Assembly: GCA_021014945.1 (NCBI GenBank)
Contig: MU266605.1
Coordinates: 1 to 33,252, forward strand
DNA from: Leucogyrophana mollusca
Taxonomy: Eukaryota > Basidiomycota > Agaricomycetes > Boletales
Direction: 5' to 3'
DNA: 33,252 nt
How positions within the stretch are numbered: the first letter of the stretch is position 1; every line of letters begins with the position of its first letter. A program made the translations under genes and the position numbers. The notes beneath the pieces are model-generated. The model was not told the origin of the DNA. It searched no databases and worked only from the letters and a program-made list of their open reading frames with translations. Shown in pieces: positions 23,001 to 33,252 of the stretch.

Positions 23001-23248
23001 AATACATCTATGTACCATGTAATACGCACCAGCACTTTGATTACCGATTACCGCGATACGAGGGAGGTCAAGCTCGGTTTGAGCTCTACAAATACATCAG
23101 CCTCCAAGTCGAAACTCAGTGTCAAGATGCACCGGTGTGCTAATCACCCTATGGCACGCAGTTGTTTGACTAAAGCGAGCAGCTCTTTGCGACGAACGGC
23201 GTACTTGCTTTCCGAGAGCTTTGGTGTATCGGGGTCTATGTTGAGCAT
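20032..23248 (-). CDS. Dynamin-family large GTPase (Mx/Vps1-like) with acidic insert
   Basis: A large GTPase that would self-assemble and remodel or divide membranes. It has about 12-14 introns and roughly 850 residues. Near the N-terminus are the G1 motif GNQSAGKSS (split by an intron), the G2 region ITVPRDAGTCTRCP, G3 DLPG and G4 TKPD. A middle/stalk domain follows. At 21434-21519 it carries a run of Asp, Glu and Ser residues just before the helix KPFYLKDMRDHI. The C-terminal GTPase effector domain starts at about VMAEVRGYFQVSYK and ends in VERELRNFGL. Between stalk and GED is a Pro/Ala/Thr-rich stretch (about 20560-20900). No transmembrane or PH domain is evident. Basidiomycetes often carry several such genes; I cannot say which cellular membrane this one serves. 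The ATG at 23248 is the only one in frame after a stop. Confidence 0.9.
21434..21519 (-). repeat. Low-complexity acidic codon tract inside the dynamin gene
   Basis: On the plus strand this reads as repeated TCGTCTTCG, TCCTCGTCG and GAGTCC blocks. On the coding strand it gives alternating GAC, GAG, GAA and TCN codons, so the encoded stretch is almost all Asp, Glu and Ser (DEDEDDEDNDEDEDEDEGED). A trinucleotide-type repeat like this can change length between strains. Confidence 0.8.
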
Positions 23249-23853
23249 GCCTACCTGAGCTTGGTTGCTTGACACGGTTGGATGGTATGGGCGAAAGATG
23301 ATTAGGGTAAGGGGGAGTAAGGATCAAATAGGATTGCCTCAAGGTAATTTGGCGTTGTCGTGAACTGATAGTGTTGCTGCCACGAGGTGAACCGAAGTGA
23401 ATCGAAGTGGGCCAAAGTGCATTCGAAGCGGCGAAGTACCGTCTTGATTCCCAAAGGCTTGCTTATGAGCAAGTTAATGGGAACGGAGAAAGGAACTGAA
23501 GCTCTCGCCGGATTCATAAAGGAATCGGGAGCAACGAAGAAGAGACAAGAACATAGACAGGGAGACGTCGATGTGGATCAGGAGATATGAAAGGGATGGG
23601 AGGGATGCTATCTTCAAGTTAAACCGAGAGCCATCGGACACAACACGCGTATAATTGCGACAAATTATCATCCATACCTTTCCCGAAGTAATATAGCATA
23701 CAGTACATACTTGCAGTAGCATTTTCCAAGTTCTCGCGCAGGCACATGGTTTTGAATGTGACATAGTAGGATCCTGTTGCAACGGTATTTTGAGCGTATA
23801 GTGTTTCGACCTGTCTCCCATAGGCAACGAGTGTATGACGTCCGAGTCATGGC
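23249..23853. other. Upstream region of the dynamin gene
   Basis: No convincing gene. From about 23383 to 23450 there are imperfect copies of a 10-11 base motif built on CGAAGTG (ACCGAAGTGA, ATCGAAGTGG, GCCAAAGTGC, TTCGAAGCGG, GCGAAGTACC), which may be promoter elements of the dynamin gene, whose start is at 23248. The open frames in this stretch are short, lie on both strands and show no family features. Confidence 0.4.
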
Positions 23854-24243
23854 ATGAGGATGGAGGCTCGTATATTTGTCGCCTTGTTGTTTCTCTGCGT
23901 GTGGGCCGCGGTTGGTCTCTCGCTGATTGGCTACCCGGCCGCTCCGTTATACTCCGACTTCGTCTTACAGCTGGTGATTCTACTACTGGGACGGTGGGAG
24001 AAATACTCAGGACCCCTGATATACTGCCTTGTCTGGGGTGTCCGATATGCCTTCGGAGGTGCGCCTACTTCGCCTGGCGTGCGTTTTCCTCGTAGAGATG
24101 AGGTAGGGTCGTCTGGTGTGCTATGGGCCCGCCTGCCAAATCTTGGGGGCCAGCGACTCAAATCTCCACGATGTCAAAGCAAACTTTGCTGCAAAATTAC
24201 TTGTATATTATACAGTGATATATGCTCCATTTTGTGGTGGTAA
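23854..24243 (+). CDS. Possible small membrane protein, unrecognised
   Basis: An ATG-started frame of 129 codons. The first 26 residues are very hydrophobic (IFVALLFLCVWAAVGLSLIG) and could be a signal peptide or first membrane helix. A second hydrophobic part follows (DFVLQLVILLLG and LIYCLVWGVRYAFGG). The rest is polar, with RFPRRDEV and a Cys-rich end. No family is recognised and no introns are needed, unlike its neighbours. The strong hydrophobic pattern favours a real product, but a reverse-strand frame overlaps it and the region could also be plain intergenic DNA. Confidence 0.3.
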   Translation: MRMEARIFVALLFLCVWAAVGLSLIGYPAAPLYSDFVLQLVILLLGRWEKYSGPLIYCLVWGVRYAFGGAPTSPGVRFPRRDEVGSSGVLWARLPNLGGQRLKSPRCQSKLCCKITCILYSDICSILWW

Positions 24244-24291
24244 TGTCTATATATAATGCGTGATTCGTCATTAAGAATGCCTTGTCCTTCA

Positions 24292-26493
24292 TTACACTGG
24301 GGAGCTTGATTTCGCTGGTCCCGACGGCGCGTATTTAGATTTGAGACGGAGGGTTGGGCCATATTTCACCAACACGAAAGGGATGGGCGTCAAGAGCAGC
24401 GCAATGAAGCCGATGAGCGACGAAGCCCACTGGGGGCCGAGTCTGACATACATCTGCGTTGCGAACAGCTGGAGATCGGGACAACAATGTCAGAGGGAAG
24501 GAGCGCATGATGACGACATGATATTGAACTCACGGGAAAGCCTGCGCCGAAAAGACTACGAACGACGGTATTGGATGCTAGCGCGGATGCGGCAACGAAC
24601 AAGTATGCGTCGATGATGTAGTTAAACAATGCCAACTAAACAAAAAATAAGTACAGGAGCCACAAGCATCAGAGAAATGTGGACGTACGAAAATGCAGCA
24701 GATACTCCACCCCAGGAGTAATCCGGACATCATTGGAGCCCACAGAGATATGCTAGGGTACGAAGTCCACCTGGGGGAGAAGCAACATTAGTTCTGCGTA
24801 AATACGCGCTATGGCAAAAGGAACACTCACGCGAACCAGAAGAACGATACAACAAAAAATGGCGCTGCAAGCATTGCCAACTCCAAACGGAATTCCGGGG
24901 GTACGGGGTTGGGTGCACATTCCTTTGCCTTGCGCTCGTAACGGGGGTTGATGATGAAAATATACTGTAGGCATTGCTTAGTTGGATAAAAATGAAACAA
25001 AAACCCTCCTTACCATAATAACGGCGAGACAGCCGCCTATGGGCAAAGGTAAAAACATGAGGCCTGACACACCAGCGTTCAGGTGGTGGCCCTCGGTGAA
25101 GACGATAGGGTAGGCTTCGAATAGTAAATAGATACATCCATACACAAACTGTGAAACCGGGAGACGTTAAACAAGCCGGGGGTTCGGATAAGCAATGAGA
25201 ACTCACGCTCATGTACAGAGTAATCGCCATCAGCATGGGTTCAGTGAACAGGATCTTGAAGGGTCGGGCGAGAACGCCCTCCACACGCTCGGCGAAACTG
25301 AATTGTTGGATTTCCATTGCTGCGTGATACCTTTCGTCTCCTGTCTGCTTTCGCAGTGCCTTGGCCTTCTTGACGAGCAAGATGGGACTGCATGGATTGT
25401 GTCAAATGCAATATTGACGAAAGAGGCCTTTCACTCACGTGTAAGTTTCTGGGATAGTTAACACTATCTGCAGCCAGCATACGCCAGCCTATGCAATCGG
25501 GTGAGTCGTTTGAAGGGTCAAGTGTAGGTAAGAGCTTACGAAAATAGTCAAAATCCAGAATAACCAGCGCCAGGATACATGAGCGACGACCAAATAGCCT
25601 GCCGACGCGGAATACAATGTAAGGGGATGAACAAGGAAGGTACGTCATATCACGCACCAGCAACTGTGGGGCCAATTGCCGGACCGGCGAAGGGCGCGAC
25701 AGTAAAGATAGCCAATGCAGTCCCTCGTTCGCCCGCATCCCATATGTCAGAAATGAGAGCGCTAAAAGAACGCATTTAGTGAACTACTGCACGTAAGAAG
25801 TATGATATGAGCCTACCCAGAATTAGCTAGGGGAGCTGCTGCAAATGTTCCTCCGAGGAATCGAAATATTAAAATGGCTGCTGTGTTCGGCGCTAGTGCA
25901 CAACCAATTTGGAAGCACTGTGGGACAAAGAGTTCACATGGGGAGTCAACATAACTCTGAGAGTGCGTACCATGTACACAAAGAACGATATTATGAAGAT
26001 AGGTCGTCGGCCATACTGTTCTGATAAGGGGCCCCATAATAGAGGACCCACACAGTATCCTGTCACGAAGAGTGCTACTGTAAGGGTTCCGATTTCTTCC
26101 GAGAAGCCGCATTGTTGCTGCAACGAGGGTATTATTGCGGAAGGCGCAGTGCTCGAGAAAGTACTATGAATGGGAGATAAATTAGCGGGTGAAAAAATAA
26201 GGACGGGGTAAACTGACGCATTTAAGACTAGCAGGCCACCTGCTAGTGTTAGGTACCACTTTTTTGCATATGACCAGTTCTGACACAGCCCGTGAGCATG
26301 ATGGACCGTGATCGAGGCGAGTTCAACGTACCTTTGGGTTGAGAGGGTCATTCTCCTCGAATCGGACCAAGTACGGATCCACTGCAGATTTCTTCTCGCT
26401 GTTATTGGGAAAATTGAAGTCAGCTGGAGCTTCGTCTGGAGGCTGAATGATGGTCGTTGTGGAATGGCTCGACAATCTCGATGAATCGGACAT
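24292..26493 (-). CDS. MFS transporter, DHA1 (drug/polyamine:H+ antiporter) type
   Basis: A 12-helix major facilitator superfamily protein, likely in the plasma membrane, that exports drugs, polyamines or other small molecules. It has about 10 introns and roughly 540 residues. A polar N-terminus rich in Ser and Thr leads to DPYLVRFEENDPLNPKNWS, the entry seen in fungal DHA1 proteins. Next are TM1 (YLTLAGGLLVLNAS), the TM2-3 loop motif WGPLSEQYGRRP, the TM4 arginine segment ILIFRFLGGTFAAAPLANSG, and the antiporter motif-C-like APFAGPAIGPTVAGY in TM5. The second half includes MAITLYMSFVYGC, the GLLLGW helix and SLFGAGFPLFATQMY. The protein ends in KSKYAPSGPAKSSSPV. The start at 26493 gives the normal cytoplasmic tail. 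A TATA-like palindrome lies about 45 bp upstream. The substrate cannot be told from sequence. Confidence 0.9.
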
Positions 26494-26535
26494 TATGTCG
26501 TGAGATGGATAGCTAGAGATGGAGGACGACGGGAG

Positions 26536-26547
26536 CCTTTATAAAGG
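26536..26547 (-). promoter_or_regulatory. TATA-like palindrome upstream of the MFS gene
   Basis: CCTTTATAAAGG is a perfect 12-base palindrome about 45 bp upstream of the transporter ATG (26493), at a plausible TATA-box distance. A CCAAT (on the plus strand, CCAATGG at 26548-26554) adjoins it. The WRAP73 start is 240 bp away on the other strand, so it may serve either gene, but the transporter is closer. Confidence 0.45.
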
Positions 26548-26786
26548 CCAATGGCTCACTGACAGAGCTGACGTCCGACCGGTCGCATTCTTGATCATTT
26601 GCTCTGACAAGCTGGAGCTGACTGGTAAATGTCTCTCCCAAGTGTCATCTTCGTCAGCCGATATTATTGCAGACTCGGGCCAACTCGCCCAAAAAGGAAC
26701 GATCCGCGACCCGGCATAATCCGGATTTGGACACGTGCAATGCGGATACTGAACGCGTCTTGACAAGAGCAGCCGCGACACATCTC

Positions 26787-28733
26787 ATGGACTTCACAGA
26801 AATCTACAAGCAATCAACCGGTCTTGTGTCCTTTAGTCCCGGGGCTCACTTTATCATCAACGCCATCAGCGACAGGCTGATAGTCCGCAGAGCTGACACC
26901 CTCCAAATCACCAGAACCTGGCTGCTTGGCCCACCATCAAGTACTGCCAATGTATTATCCAAAGGGGCTGGCAAGTCAATTGCCACTGCAAGTGCGGCAG
27001 GGTCCAGTACATCTGATTGCATATCGCACATCGGATGGTCTTGCGATTCTGAGTATATTCTTGCGGCTTCCGCGAAGAAGGGGATCGTAGAGGTGTTCAA
27101 ACTCAGAGACGAGCACTGGAACGCACGCATCGAAGCAGGCACAGAGGGACTGGTTAAGGCCGAATGGGCCCCAGACGGTCGTAATTTACTGTGTTTTTCT
27201 GAATGGGGTGTAAGTCATATTTGCTTTCGTTGCTTCCTGCTGCTCTACATATTCGCCGATCCTGCAGCTGAGAGTGACAATCTGGTCGATAGTTACCGGG
27301 ACTGCCACCTACATTCAGTTTCCCATTCACCCAGATCGAGGTGTGCGACCGCAATCCTTTCATTAATGTCGGCGTAATCTCATCATCAAGGCACAGGATA
27401 TGCATTCCGTTCAGACGCGCGATACTTTGTCTTGGCGGAGCGGCATAAATCCAAGGACACCCTAGGCGTCTACGATGCCGCTAATTCATATAAGCTTGTG
27501 CGGGTGCGCACACCAGTGCTATCCCCTTTTATAGCTGGTGACCGAGAAGATATGATTCGCGCAGCACTTCCCCTTACCTACGGGTAGCCTGTCGTCTTTG
27601 GCGCTCTCGCCGACTGGTAATCATGTCGCCGTATGGGAAGGTGTTCTTGAGGTTTGTGCTTCGCCACTCCGCGCCACTCTTGTAACCTAATCTTTCGGCA
27701 GTATAAACTACACGTCCTGTCCCTCGCCGGGGATGTTCAGGGATCATTCACACCGGATCCGGACCCAGGATTCGGAATACGGAACGCGGCATGGCACCCA
27801 AACGGGATGTTTCTAGCTGTAGGTGGCTGGGATGACAAAGTCAGTTGTACGAATTGGGGTGTCACATCCGCATGCTCACGTTGTTCAGGTTCACATATTA
27901 GAAAGTCTCACTTGGTCAGTAGCATCGACGCTAGAACTGTCGAATAAAATACCGACGGGGACCGTAAGTTACCTTTGTCGCCGATGATCACATTGTGGAT
28001 TGACTTTATGTGTGGAACAGCCATTATGGCGGGAGCCAGCCAATTGGCTCGAATCGACACATGGTCGGGGCTTCTTATCATGTAAGAGTTCACTAGACTC
28101 GCTTCGCTCAAGAGTAAATGCTCATGTCTGTCCAGACGAACGGCTACAAGGCCCGCAAACAATCAGCCTACTCCGGGCGGATTCCAGTAAGCCGAACCAT
28201 AAATCAGGTGCGGTTCAACTTGAGTGGAACCAGACCGGAACATATCTGCTCGTGCGCTTTGGTGAGCTCATCTGGACTGAACATGAGTCGAGTCTGGTTT
28301 CACGGGAATTTATCTCGCACAGAAAACATCCCGACGGCGGCACACATATACGACTTCCCATCGGCCGGTGAACCATTTGTGCCGAGGCTGCGGTGTGTCC
28401 TGCAGCATACACGTCCAATTCTGCAGGCCCGGTGGAACCCAGTGCGGAAGGGCAGCTTGGCTTTCTGTTGTGGGAGCGGTAGTATATATACTTGGAGCGA
28501 CGAGTGGGTTGGGGATGGTGGCGTCGAGGAGGACATGGCCGAATGCATCGGGATACCTGCCAGTATGTCTCTTCTGTGGGTATACATAAGCGTTGTCACA
28601 CTGAGTTTTCGCCTGCACTGCAGAAAAATTTGACACACGGGATCTCAAGTGGGCACCGGACGGCAAAGGCCTCGTTCTCATGGACAAGGACACCTTTTGC
28701 TGTGCATTTGAGGTGGAAGACGGTGAGACCTAG
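26787..28733 (+). CDS. WDR8: WD-repeat protein WRAP73 / WDR8
   Basis: A WD40 protein that in other fungi (fission yeast Wdr8, Aspergillus AnWDR8) and in animals helps anchor microtubule minus ends at spindle poles with an SSX2IP/Msd1/TINA partner. Ten exons (26787-27209, 27268-27340, 27397-27503, 27565-27651, 27702-27839, 27889-27963, 28021-28081, 28136-28261, 28323-28562, 28624-28733) give 479 residues, near the human 460. The N-terminus MDFTEIYKQSTGLVSFSPG is the family start. WRAP73 landmarks follow: IGWSCDSEYILAASAKKGIVEVFKL, GLVKAEWAPDGRNLLCFSEW, LRVTIWSIVTGTATYIQFP, YFVLAERHKSKDTLGVYD, AAWHPNGMFLAVGGWDDKVHILE, and the late WNPVRKGSLAFCCGSGSIYTWSDEWVG. It ends at the in-frame TAG at 28731-28733. 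The upstream frame to 26667 is non-coding 5' sequence. Confidence 0.9.
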
Positions 28734-29119
28734 ATTCCAGGCTACCATCGCGAGATTCTGTCAGATTTTGTCTTTGCGTGTGGATTTCTCAGGCTGAGAA
28801 TTGAGATGTCGAGTCCGGGCTGATGACATCACTCGTTTTCAATATGCCGCGGTATTGCGCAATGAATACCTCGATCGGCGGGATCACAGAATGAGTCACC
28901 AGTGGCTGTCTGTTTGAATCCGAGCCATCTCAGCATTACTCAGTATGAGAAATCGGTATGTGGCGCGGATCGGCGGGTGTGCATACGCGTTACAAATGGG
29001 GGCGGCATCTCGGACGTATCCGGAAATGGCATGTGCTGACTAATAATTTCGGTGCGCCTGAGCTGGCGCATGCTTTTTGCTGGTAGAACTGCACAAACCT
29101 CGACCATACAAACGGTCAA
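28734..29119. other. Intergenic region between WDR8 and the m-AAA protease gene
   Basis: A 386-bp gap between tandem plus-strand genes. GATCGGCGGG occurs twice, at 28873-28882 and 28968-28977, and may be a promoter element of the protease gene. GCGCCTGAGCTGGCGC near 29053 is an inverted repeat with 5-6 base arms. No gene was recognised. Confidence 0.4.
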
Positions 29120-31652
29120 ATGTTTTCTCGATCCCTTCGTGCTGCAGGGCTGGCAGACCGTCGTGTCGTGTCGCTGAGCCGAGCACGGTGGCAAAGATCT
29201 TTTGCAACGCCGTCCGAGCCCAATCAGCCGAGGGATGACAAGAGCGAGGGAAAGTCGGATGAAAAGGGCAAACGGACAGAGAAAGGCGAAGATGTAGCGA
29301 AGGAATCTGATGACAGTCGTCCGGAGATACCCAAGGGCCTCGAGGGATTCTTCCAGCGCTACCAACAGTCGCAGAGGCAAGACTGGTCATCCCGTCAGTC
29401 TAACTCCGAAGAAGACCACTCGTCCCGTCCCAAGCCTCCACCTCCAGGCGGCAACAACAACAATAATGGGTTCAATGTGAACCAGCTTGCACTCTTAGCA
29501 ACTTCTGCTGCCATATTTTACGCTCTAACCAACTCCTCTGGGTCGTCTTCCCGCGAGATAACCTGGCAGGAGTTCCGCACCGCTTTCCTGGACAAGGCTT
29601 TGGTTGACAAGCTCGTTGTTGTCAATCGCCAGAAGGTGCGGATCAAGTTGCATTCAAATGCTACAGGAACCATGTACCCCTCTGCTGCCCTTGGAGGTGG
29701 AGATTACTACTTCTCAATAGGTAGCGTCGAGGCCTTCGAGCGTAAGCTTGACGAGGCTCAATCGGAGCTCGGTATCCCAAGTCACGAACGGATACCCGTC
29801 GCCTACCACGACGAAATCTCTACTTTCAATACCCTTCTCAACTTTGCTCCCACCCTCCTCTTCGCCGGTTTGCTGCTATACATGTCACGCAGGGCCGGAG
29901 GTTCGGCTGGCGGAGGTCCTGGTGGGATATTCAGTATTGGGAAGAGCAGAGCAAAGCTGTTCAACAAGGATACGGAGGTCAATGTCAAATTCAAAGACGT
30001 TGCTGGGATGGACGAGGCGAAGGAGGAGATCATGGAGTTTGTGAAATTCTTGAAGGAGCCCGCCAAGTACGAAAAACTCGGTGCAAAGATTCCTCGAGGT
30101 GCCATACTGTCGGGCCCTCCGGGAACCGGCAAGACTTTGCTCGCCAAAGCAACAGCCGGTGAAGCATCCGTCCCATTCCTCTCCGTATCCGGCTCCGAGT
30201 TCGTCGAGATGTTTGTGGGTGTCGGTTCGTCCCGTGTCCGCGACCTCTTTGCTTCCGCCAAGAAGAATGCCCCGTGCATCATTTTCGTCGACGAAATCGA
30301 CGCCATCGGGAAATCGAGGGGCAAGGGTGGCAACTTTGGTGGAAACGATGAGCGGGAGTCAACCCTCAATCAACTGTTGGTAGAGATGGATGGTTTCGGC
30401 ACTCAGGAGCATGTCGTAGTGCTTGCTGGAACGAATCGTCCGGACGTTCTCGATCCCGCATTAATGCGGCCAGGCCGTTTCGACCGACATATCGCCATTG
30501 ACCGTCCCGACGTTTCTGGGCGCAAGGGCATATTTCTGGTACATCTTGGCCCCCTCCGTCTCGCCAAAGAGCTCGACGTCTCTATTCTTGCGCAGAAACT
30601 AGCAGTCCTTACACCCGGATTCTCAGGTGCAGATATTGCCAATGTCTGTAACGAAGCTGCACTTCACGCTGCTCGGACAAGCTCCGAGTATGTGATCGAG
30701 CACAACTTTGAGACAGCCATCGAGCGAGTGATTGCTGGTCTCGAACGGAAGAGCAGAGTGCTTAGCCCGGAGGAGAAAAAGACTGTCGCATATCACGAGG
30801 CTGGTCATGCAGTATGCGGATGGTACTTGGAGCATGCGGACCCACTGCTCAAAGTGAGCATAATCCCTCGTGGCGTTGGTGCTTTGGGTTACGCGCAGGT
30901 GAGATTGCATTCCTAAGGTGACCAAGTCTAGTTCTGCTGACACCACTGTTCATAGTACCTCCCACCGGACCGCTATCTGCTCTCTACGCCACAGATGATG
31001 GATCGAATCTGCATGACGTTAGGCGGACGCGTCTCGGAAGAGATATTCTTTGGGGCCGAGAACATCACAACAGGCGCACAAGATGATCTACAAAAGATCA
31101 CCCGAATGGCGTTCGAGGCATGCGCCAATTACGGCATGAACACGATAATCGGACCCGTGAGTTATGGTGGCCGTGAGGGCCAGAAGGAGAGTTGGACGAA
31201 GCCTTTCAGCGAGAAGACGGGCGAGATGCTGGATGGCGAGGTCCGCAAGATGATTACGTGAGTTGACGCCTGATTACTTACATGGAGACCTAACTTATTA
31301 TTGCTTTTTTTTTAAGCAATGCGCACCTGCGGACGACTGAGCTCCTCACGCGGCATCGTGAAGATGTCGAAAAAGTTGCAAAGCTGCTGCTCGAAAAAGA
31401 GGTGATCACACGGTTCGTTTTTTATTGTTTTCCCAGGTGGACATTTTTAACAGTTCTTTTAGTGAGGATATGATTGATCTTCTTGGCAAACGGCCCTTCA
31501 TCAACCGTTCCGATGACATGGACAAGTGGCTTGACGAACACCGCAGTAGTGAGCGTAGTGCCCCTCCACCGATGGAGGAGCCTGCACAGGTCTCTGAACC
31601 CGCACCGGCGCCTGTGGCCACTTCAACGCGGATAGAGGATTACAAATGGTAG
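29120..31652 (+). CDS. AFG3: Mitochondrial m-AAA protease subunit, AFG3/FtsH family
   Basis: An ATP-dependent zinc metalloprotease of the mitochondrial inner membrane that degrades unassembled inner-membrane proteins. Exons 29120-30898, 30956-31257, 31317-31412 and 31463-31652 give 788 residues. Order: a basic mitochondrial presequence ([10 protein letters not shown]...RSFATP), a charged Lys/Glu/Asp-rich linker, first membrane segment ([16 protein letters not shown]), the intermembrane FtsH extracellular domain, second membrane segment ([22 protein letters not shown]), and the AAA domain. The AAA domain has Walker A GPPGTGKT, Walker [10 protein letters not shown] and the second region of homology ([18 protein letters not shown]). 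Then come the zinc site HEAGH and a later D in TTGAQDDL. The acidic/Pro C-terminal tail is disordered. All catalytic residues are present. It is closer to AFG3L2 than to paraplegin by eye, but telling AFG3 from RCA1/YTA12 needs a tree. Prohibitin 1, which binds this protease, is in the same window. Confidence 0.95.
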
Positions 31653-31841
31653 TGCCGATTTCGTTCGCGTATTAGGATAGACAGGCCCTGCTTTGACATG
31701 ATGCATTGGACAAGAAGACATCATATGTTTTTGTATCTATAATTGCTTACCCTCCCACTCTCCTTACGTCCCGATCAGAGTGAATTCCCCCTGCTCATAC
31801 CCCAGCGATCCCCACTCTTATGATACATCCAACGGGTAATT

Positions 31842-33252
31842 TTACAACGAATAACGAATTCCGCTCCATTCATCCCCTTTCTCCCGCCGAGCGGCATCGA
31901 TGCTCTCGAACCGACCATTCTTCGCTGCCTTCAGGTTGCTTTCGCTCCCAGGCTGATCATCCTTGCCACAAATCACTTCGTCCCGTTCGCCTCTATCTCT
32001 GCGAGCATTCTCGATTCGGAGGAGGATCATAAACAGCAAGGATGAAATCCATCCAACAACGATATAAGCAAGGATAATGCCGTGACCCAGTCGATACCAC
32101 GGAGCGTCTTCGGAACGATACTAGTATCGTATAATTTAGACACTGAATCACACCCGCCTCAATGAACGACCTCTTACAACATTAGAGGACACCGCGCCGT
32201 TGATGTTTCCGCTACGTCAGGCGGTTAGCGTTAGAAAGGCTCGCAAAAGAAGTTGACACACAGCCCAATTGCCATTGCGAGAGTGACACTGCGTTTGTAT
32301 GCTCCTTCAACGTTACCGGCCACCCAAGCTCTATTATTAATAGCCCCTGTTAAATGTCCTATAAATTTGCGGGATTGAAAGACTCACATTGTGTTCGCTG
32401 GGGGTGAAAGCAAGTGTAGAGTTGGCACGACGGTTACAAATAGAGCAGAAGTGAATTTCCTTACGGACTGTAGGATAAATGGCGCTGCAATTGATTCGCT
32501 GGTGAAGTAGGGTACTTGGTAGGAACAGTAAGGAGAACTCACGATGCAGCGAGAAAACAAGCAAAATAAGACAATGCCGCATTTTGAGACGTGATCAGTA
32601 TGATGTAGCCAACGAGTCCTGCAAGTCCAGGCAACGTGAGTGTAGGTTAGTTAAGAAGGATCGTGCTTCGTCTACCTGTTCCAAGTAGCGTACTTGTACA
32701 TGAGTGAAATTGAGTATGGGAATCGAAACACGTATGATTGGTAGACCACATACAGATTGAGATATCCCCTATGTCCGAGACGGTCGCCCATGAAGCCAAC
32801 TATGACCGTCACGATGCAAGCCCACACATAGACGGGCACCGACAAGAGATTCGCTGCAGTGGCCTTGAAGCCTGAAAATCGCATGAGATAGAATGGGTAT
32901 GGCGAAAAATTCGCGTCTTTCACCTAGCTATATCTGGGGTGAAACTCAACCCGGCGCTGCCGAAATCGTTGCCGGCTCACCTGGTCAATGATGGTGGGTG
33001 TGAAGAGCGAGAATGCATACAGCGGGCCGTCACTGAGAGTTCAACAGTGTCGGCAGCATTTTCCGAATTGAACGGGACAGCTCACATCCCTACGCATATC
33101 CCCACTGTGGGCAACCGTCGGACGAGTCACGCAAACACACGAGTGGAAATCCGACTCACTTGCTAGGTATGTTTTCCAGTCCTTCAGGCTTTGCCAGATG
33201 TACTTCATCTTGAACTTCTCGCCGCCAGCACTGTACTGCATGTCGGCTCGCA
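31842..33252 (-). CDS. MFS transporter, ACS (allantoate/vitamin permease) type, C-terminal part
   Basis: The gene runs off the window end, so its N-terminal half is missing. Seen from there: GGEKFKMKYIWQSLKDWKTYLA, typical of the cytoplasmic loop before TM7 in fungal anion:cation symporters (Dal5, Tna1, Seo1 type). Then GPLYAFSLFTPTII, a TM8 segment (GFKATAANLLSVPVYVWACIVTVIVGF), and the TM8-9 loop motif GDRLGHRGY. The last helices include YRLGHGIILAYIVVGWISSLLFMILLRIEN. The tail is charged, with RRDRGERDE. At least seven introns interrupt the visible part, and exons between 32150 and 32700 are only roughly placed. The substrate (allantoate, nicotinate, pantothenate, peptide) cannot be told from what is visible. 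Confidence 0.85.

Overview
The window looks like nuclear DNA from a filamentous basidiomycete, most likely a mushroom-forming Agaricomycete. Genes are densely packed on both strands. Almost every gene is split by many introns of about 45-70 nt with GT...AG ends, and intergenic gaps are mostly 0.2-1.4 kb. No bacterial operons, tRNA, rRNA, CRISPR array or intact transposon were seen. The organism call is an inference from gene structure and protein flavour, not from a marker gene.

Layout, left to right. 1-758: a degenerate repeat with a period of about 40 bp, then gene-free DNA. 759-2758 (+): 6-phosphogluconate dehydrogenase. 3029-5556 (+): asparagine-synthetase-domain protein (ASNSD1 type). 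5754-6998 (+): prohibitin 1. 7400-8889 (+): three-RRM Pub1/TIA-1-like protein behind a long pyrimidine-rich leader. 9499-10548 (-): autophagy protein Atg16, divergent from 10723-11671 (+): Rab7/Ypt7. 11993-12828 (-): 6-phosphogluconolactonase. 13000-14738 (-): PXA-domain protein. 15176-16472 (+): single-pass membrane protein of unknown function. 16856-18589 (+): mitochondrial branched-chain aminotransferase. 18590-20031: gap with only doubtful coding signals. 20032-23248 (-): dynamin-family GTPase with an acidic insert. 23854-24243 (+): doubtful small membrane ORF. 24292-26493 (-): DHA1-type MFS transporter. 26787-28733 (+): WRAP73/WDR8 WD-repeat protein. 29120-31652 (+): mitochondrial m-AAA protease (AFG3 type). 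31842 to the window end (-): C-terminal part of an ACS-type MFS transporter.

Several genes have functional partners in the window. 6-Phosphogluconolactonase and 6-phosphogluconate dehydrogenase catalyse consecutive steps of the oxidative pentose phosphate pathway and lie about 9 kb apart. Atg16 (autophagosome formation) and Rab7 (autophagosome-vacuole fusion) are divergent across about 174 bp. Prohibitin 1 and the m-AAA protease are known to form a supercomplex in the mitochondrial inner membrane, but they sit 22 kb apart here. This is mostly a housekeeping region. I found no convincing new multi-gene system. The best leads are the shared ATG16/RAB7 promoter, the pyrimidine leader of a probable U-rich RNA-binding protein, a 12-nt microexon in prohibitin, competing splice acceptors, and a few orphan genes.

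Gene models were spliced by eye. An exon was accepted when joining it kept the frame and continued a recognised family alignment. For nine genes (6PGDH, PHB1, PUB1, ATG16, RAB7, 6PGL, the PXA protein, BCAT, WRAP73), the AFG3 gene and the 15176 gene, exon lengths were summed and give whole codons.
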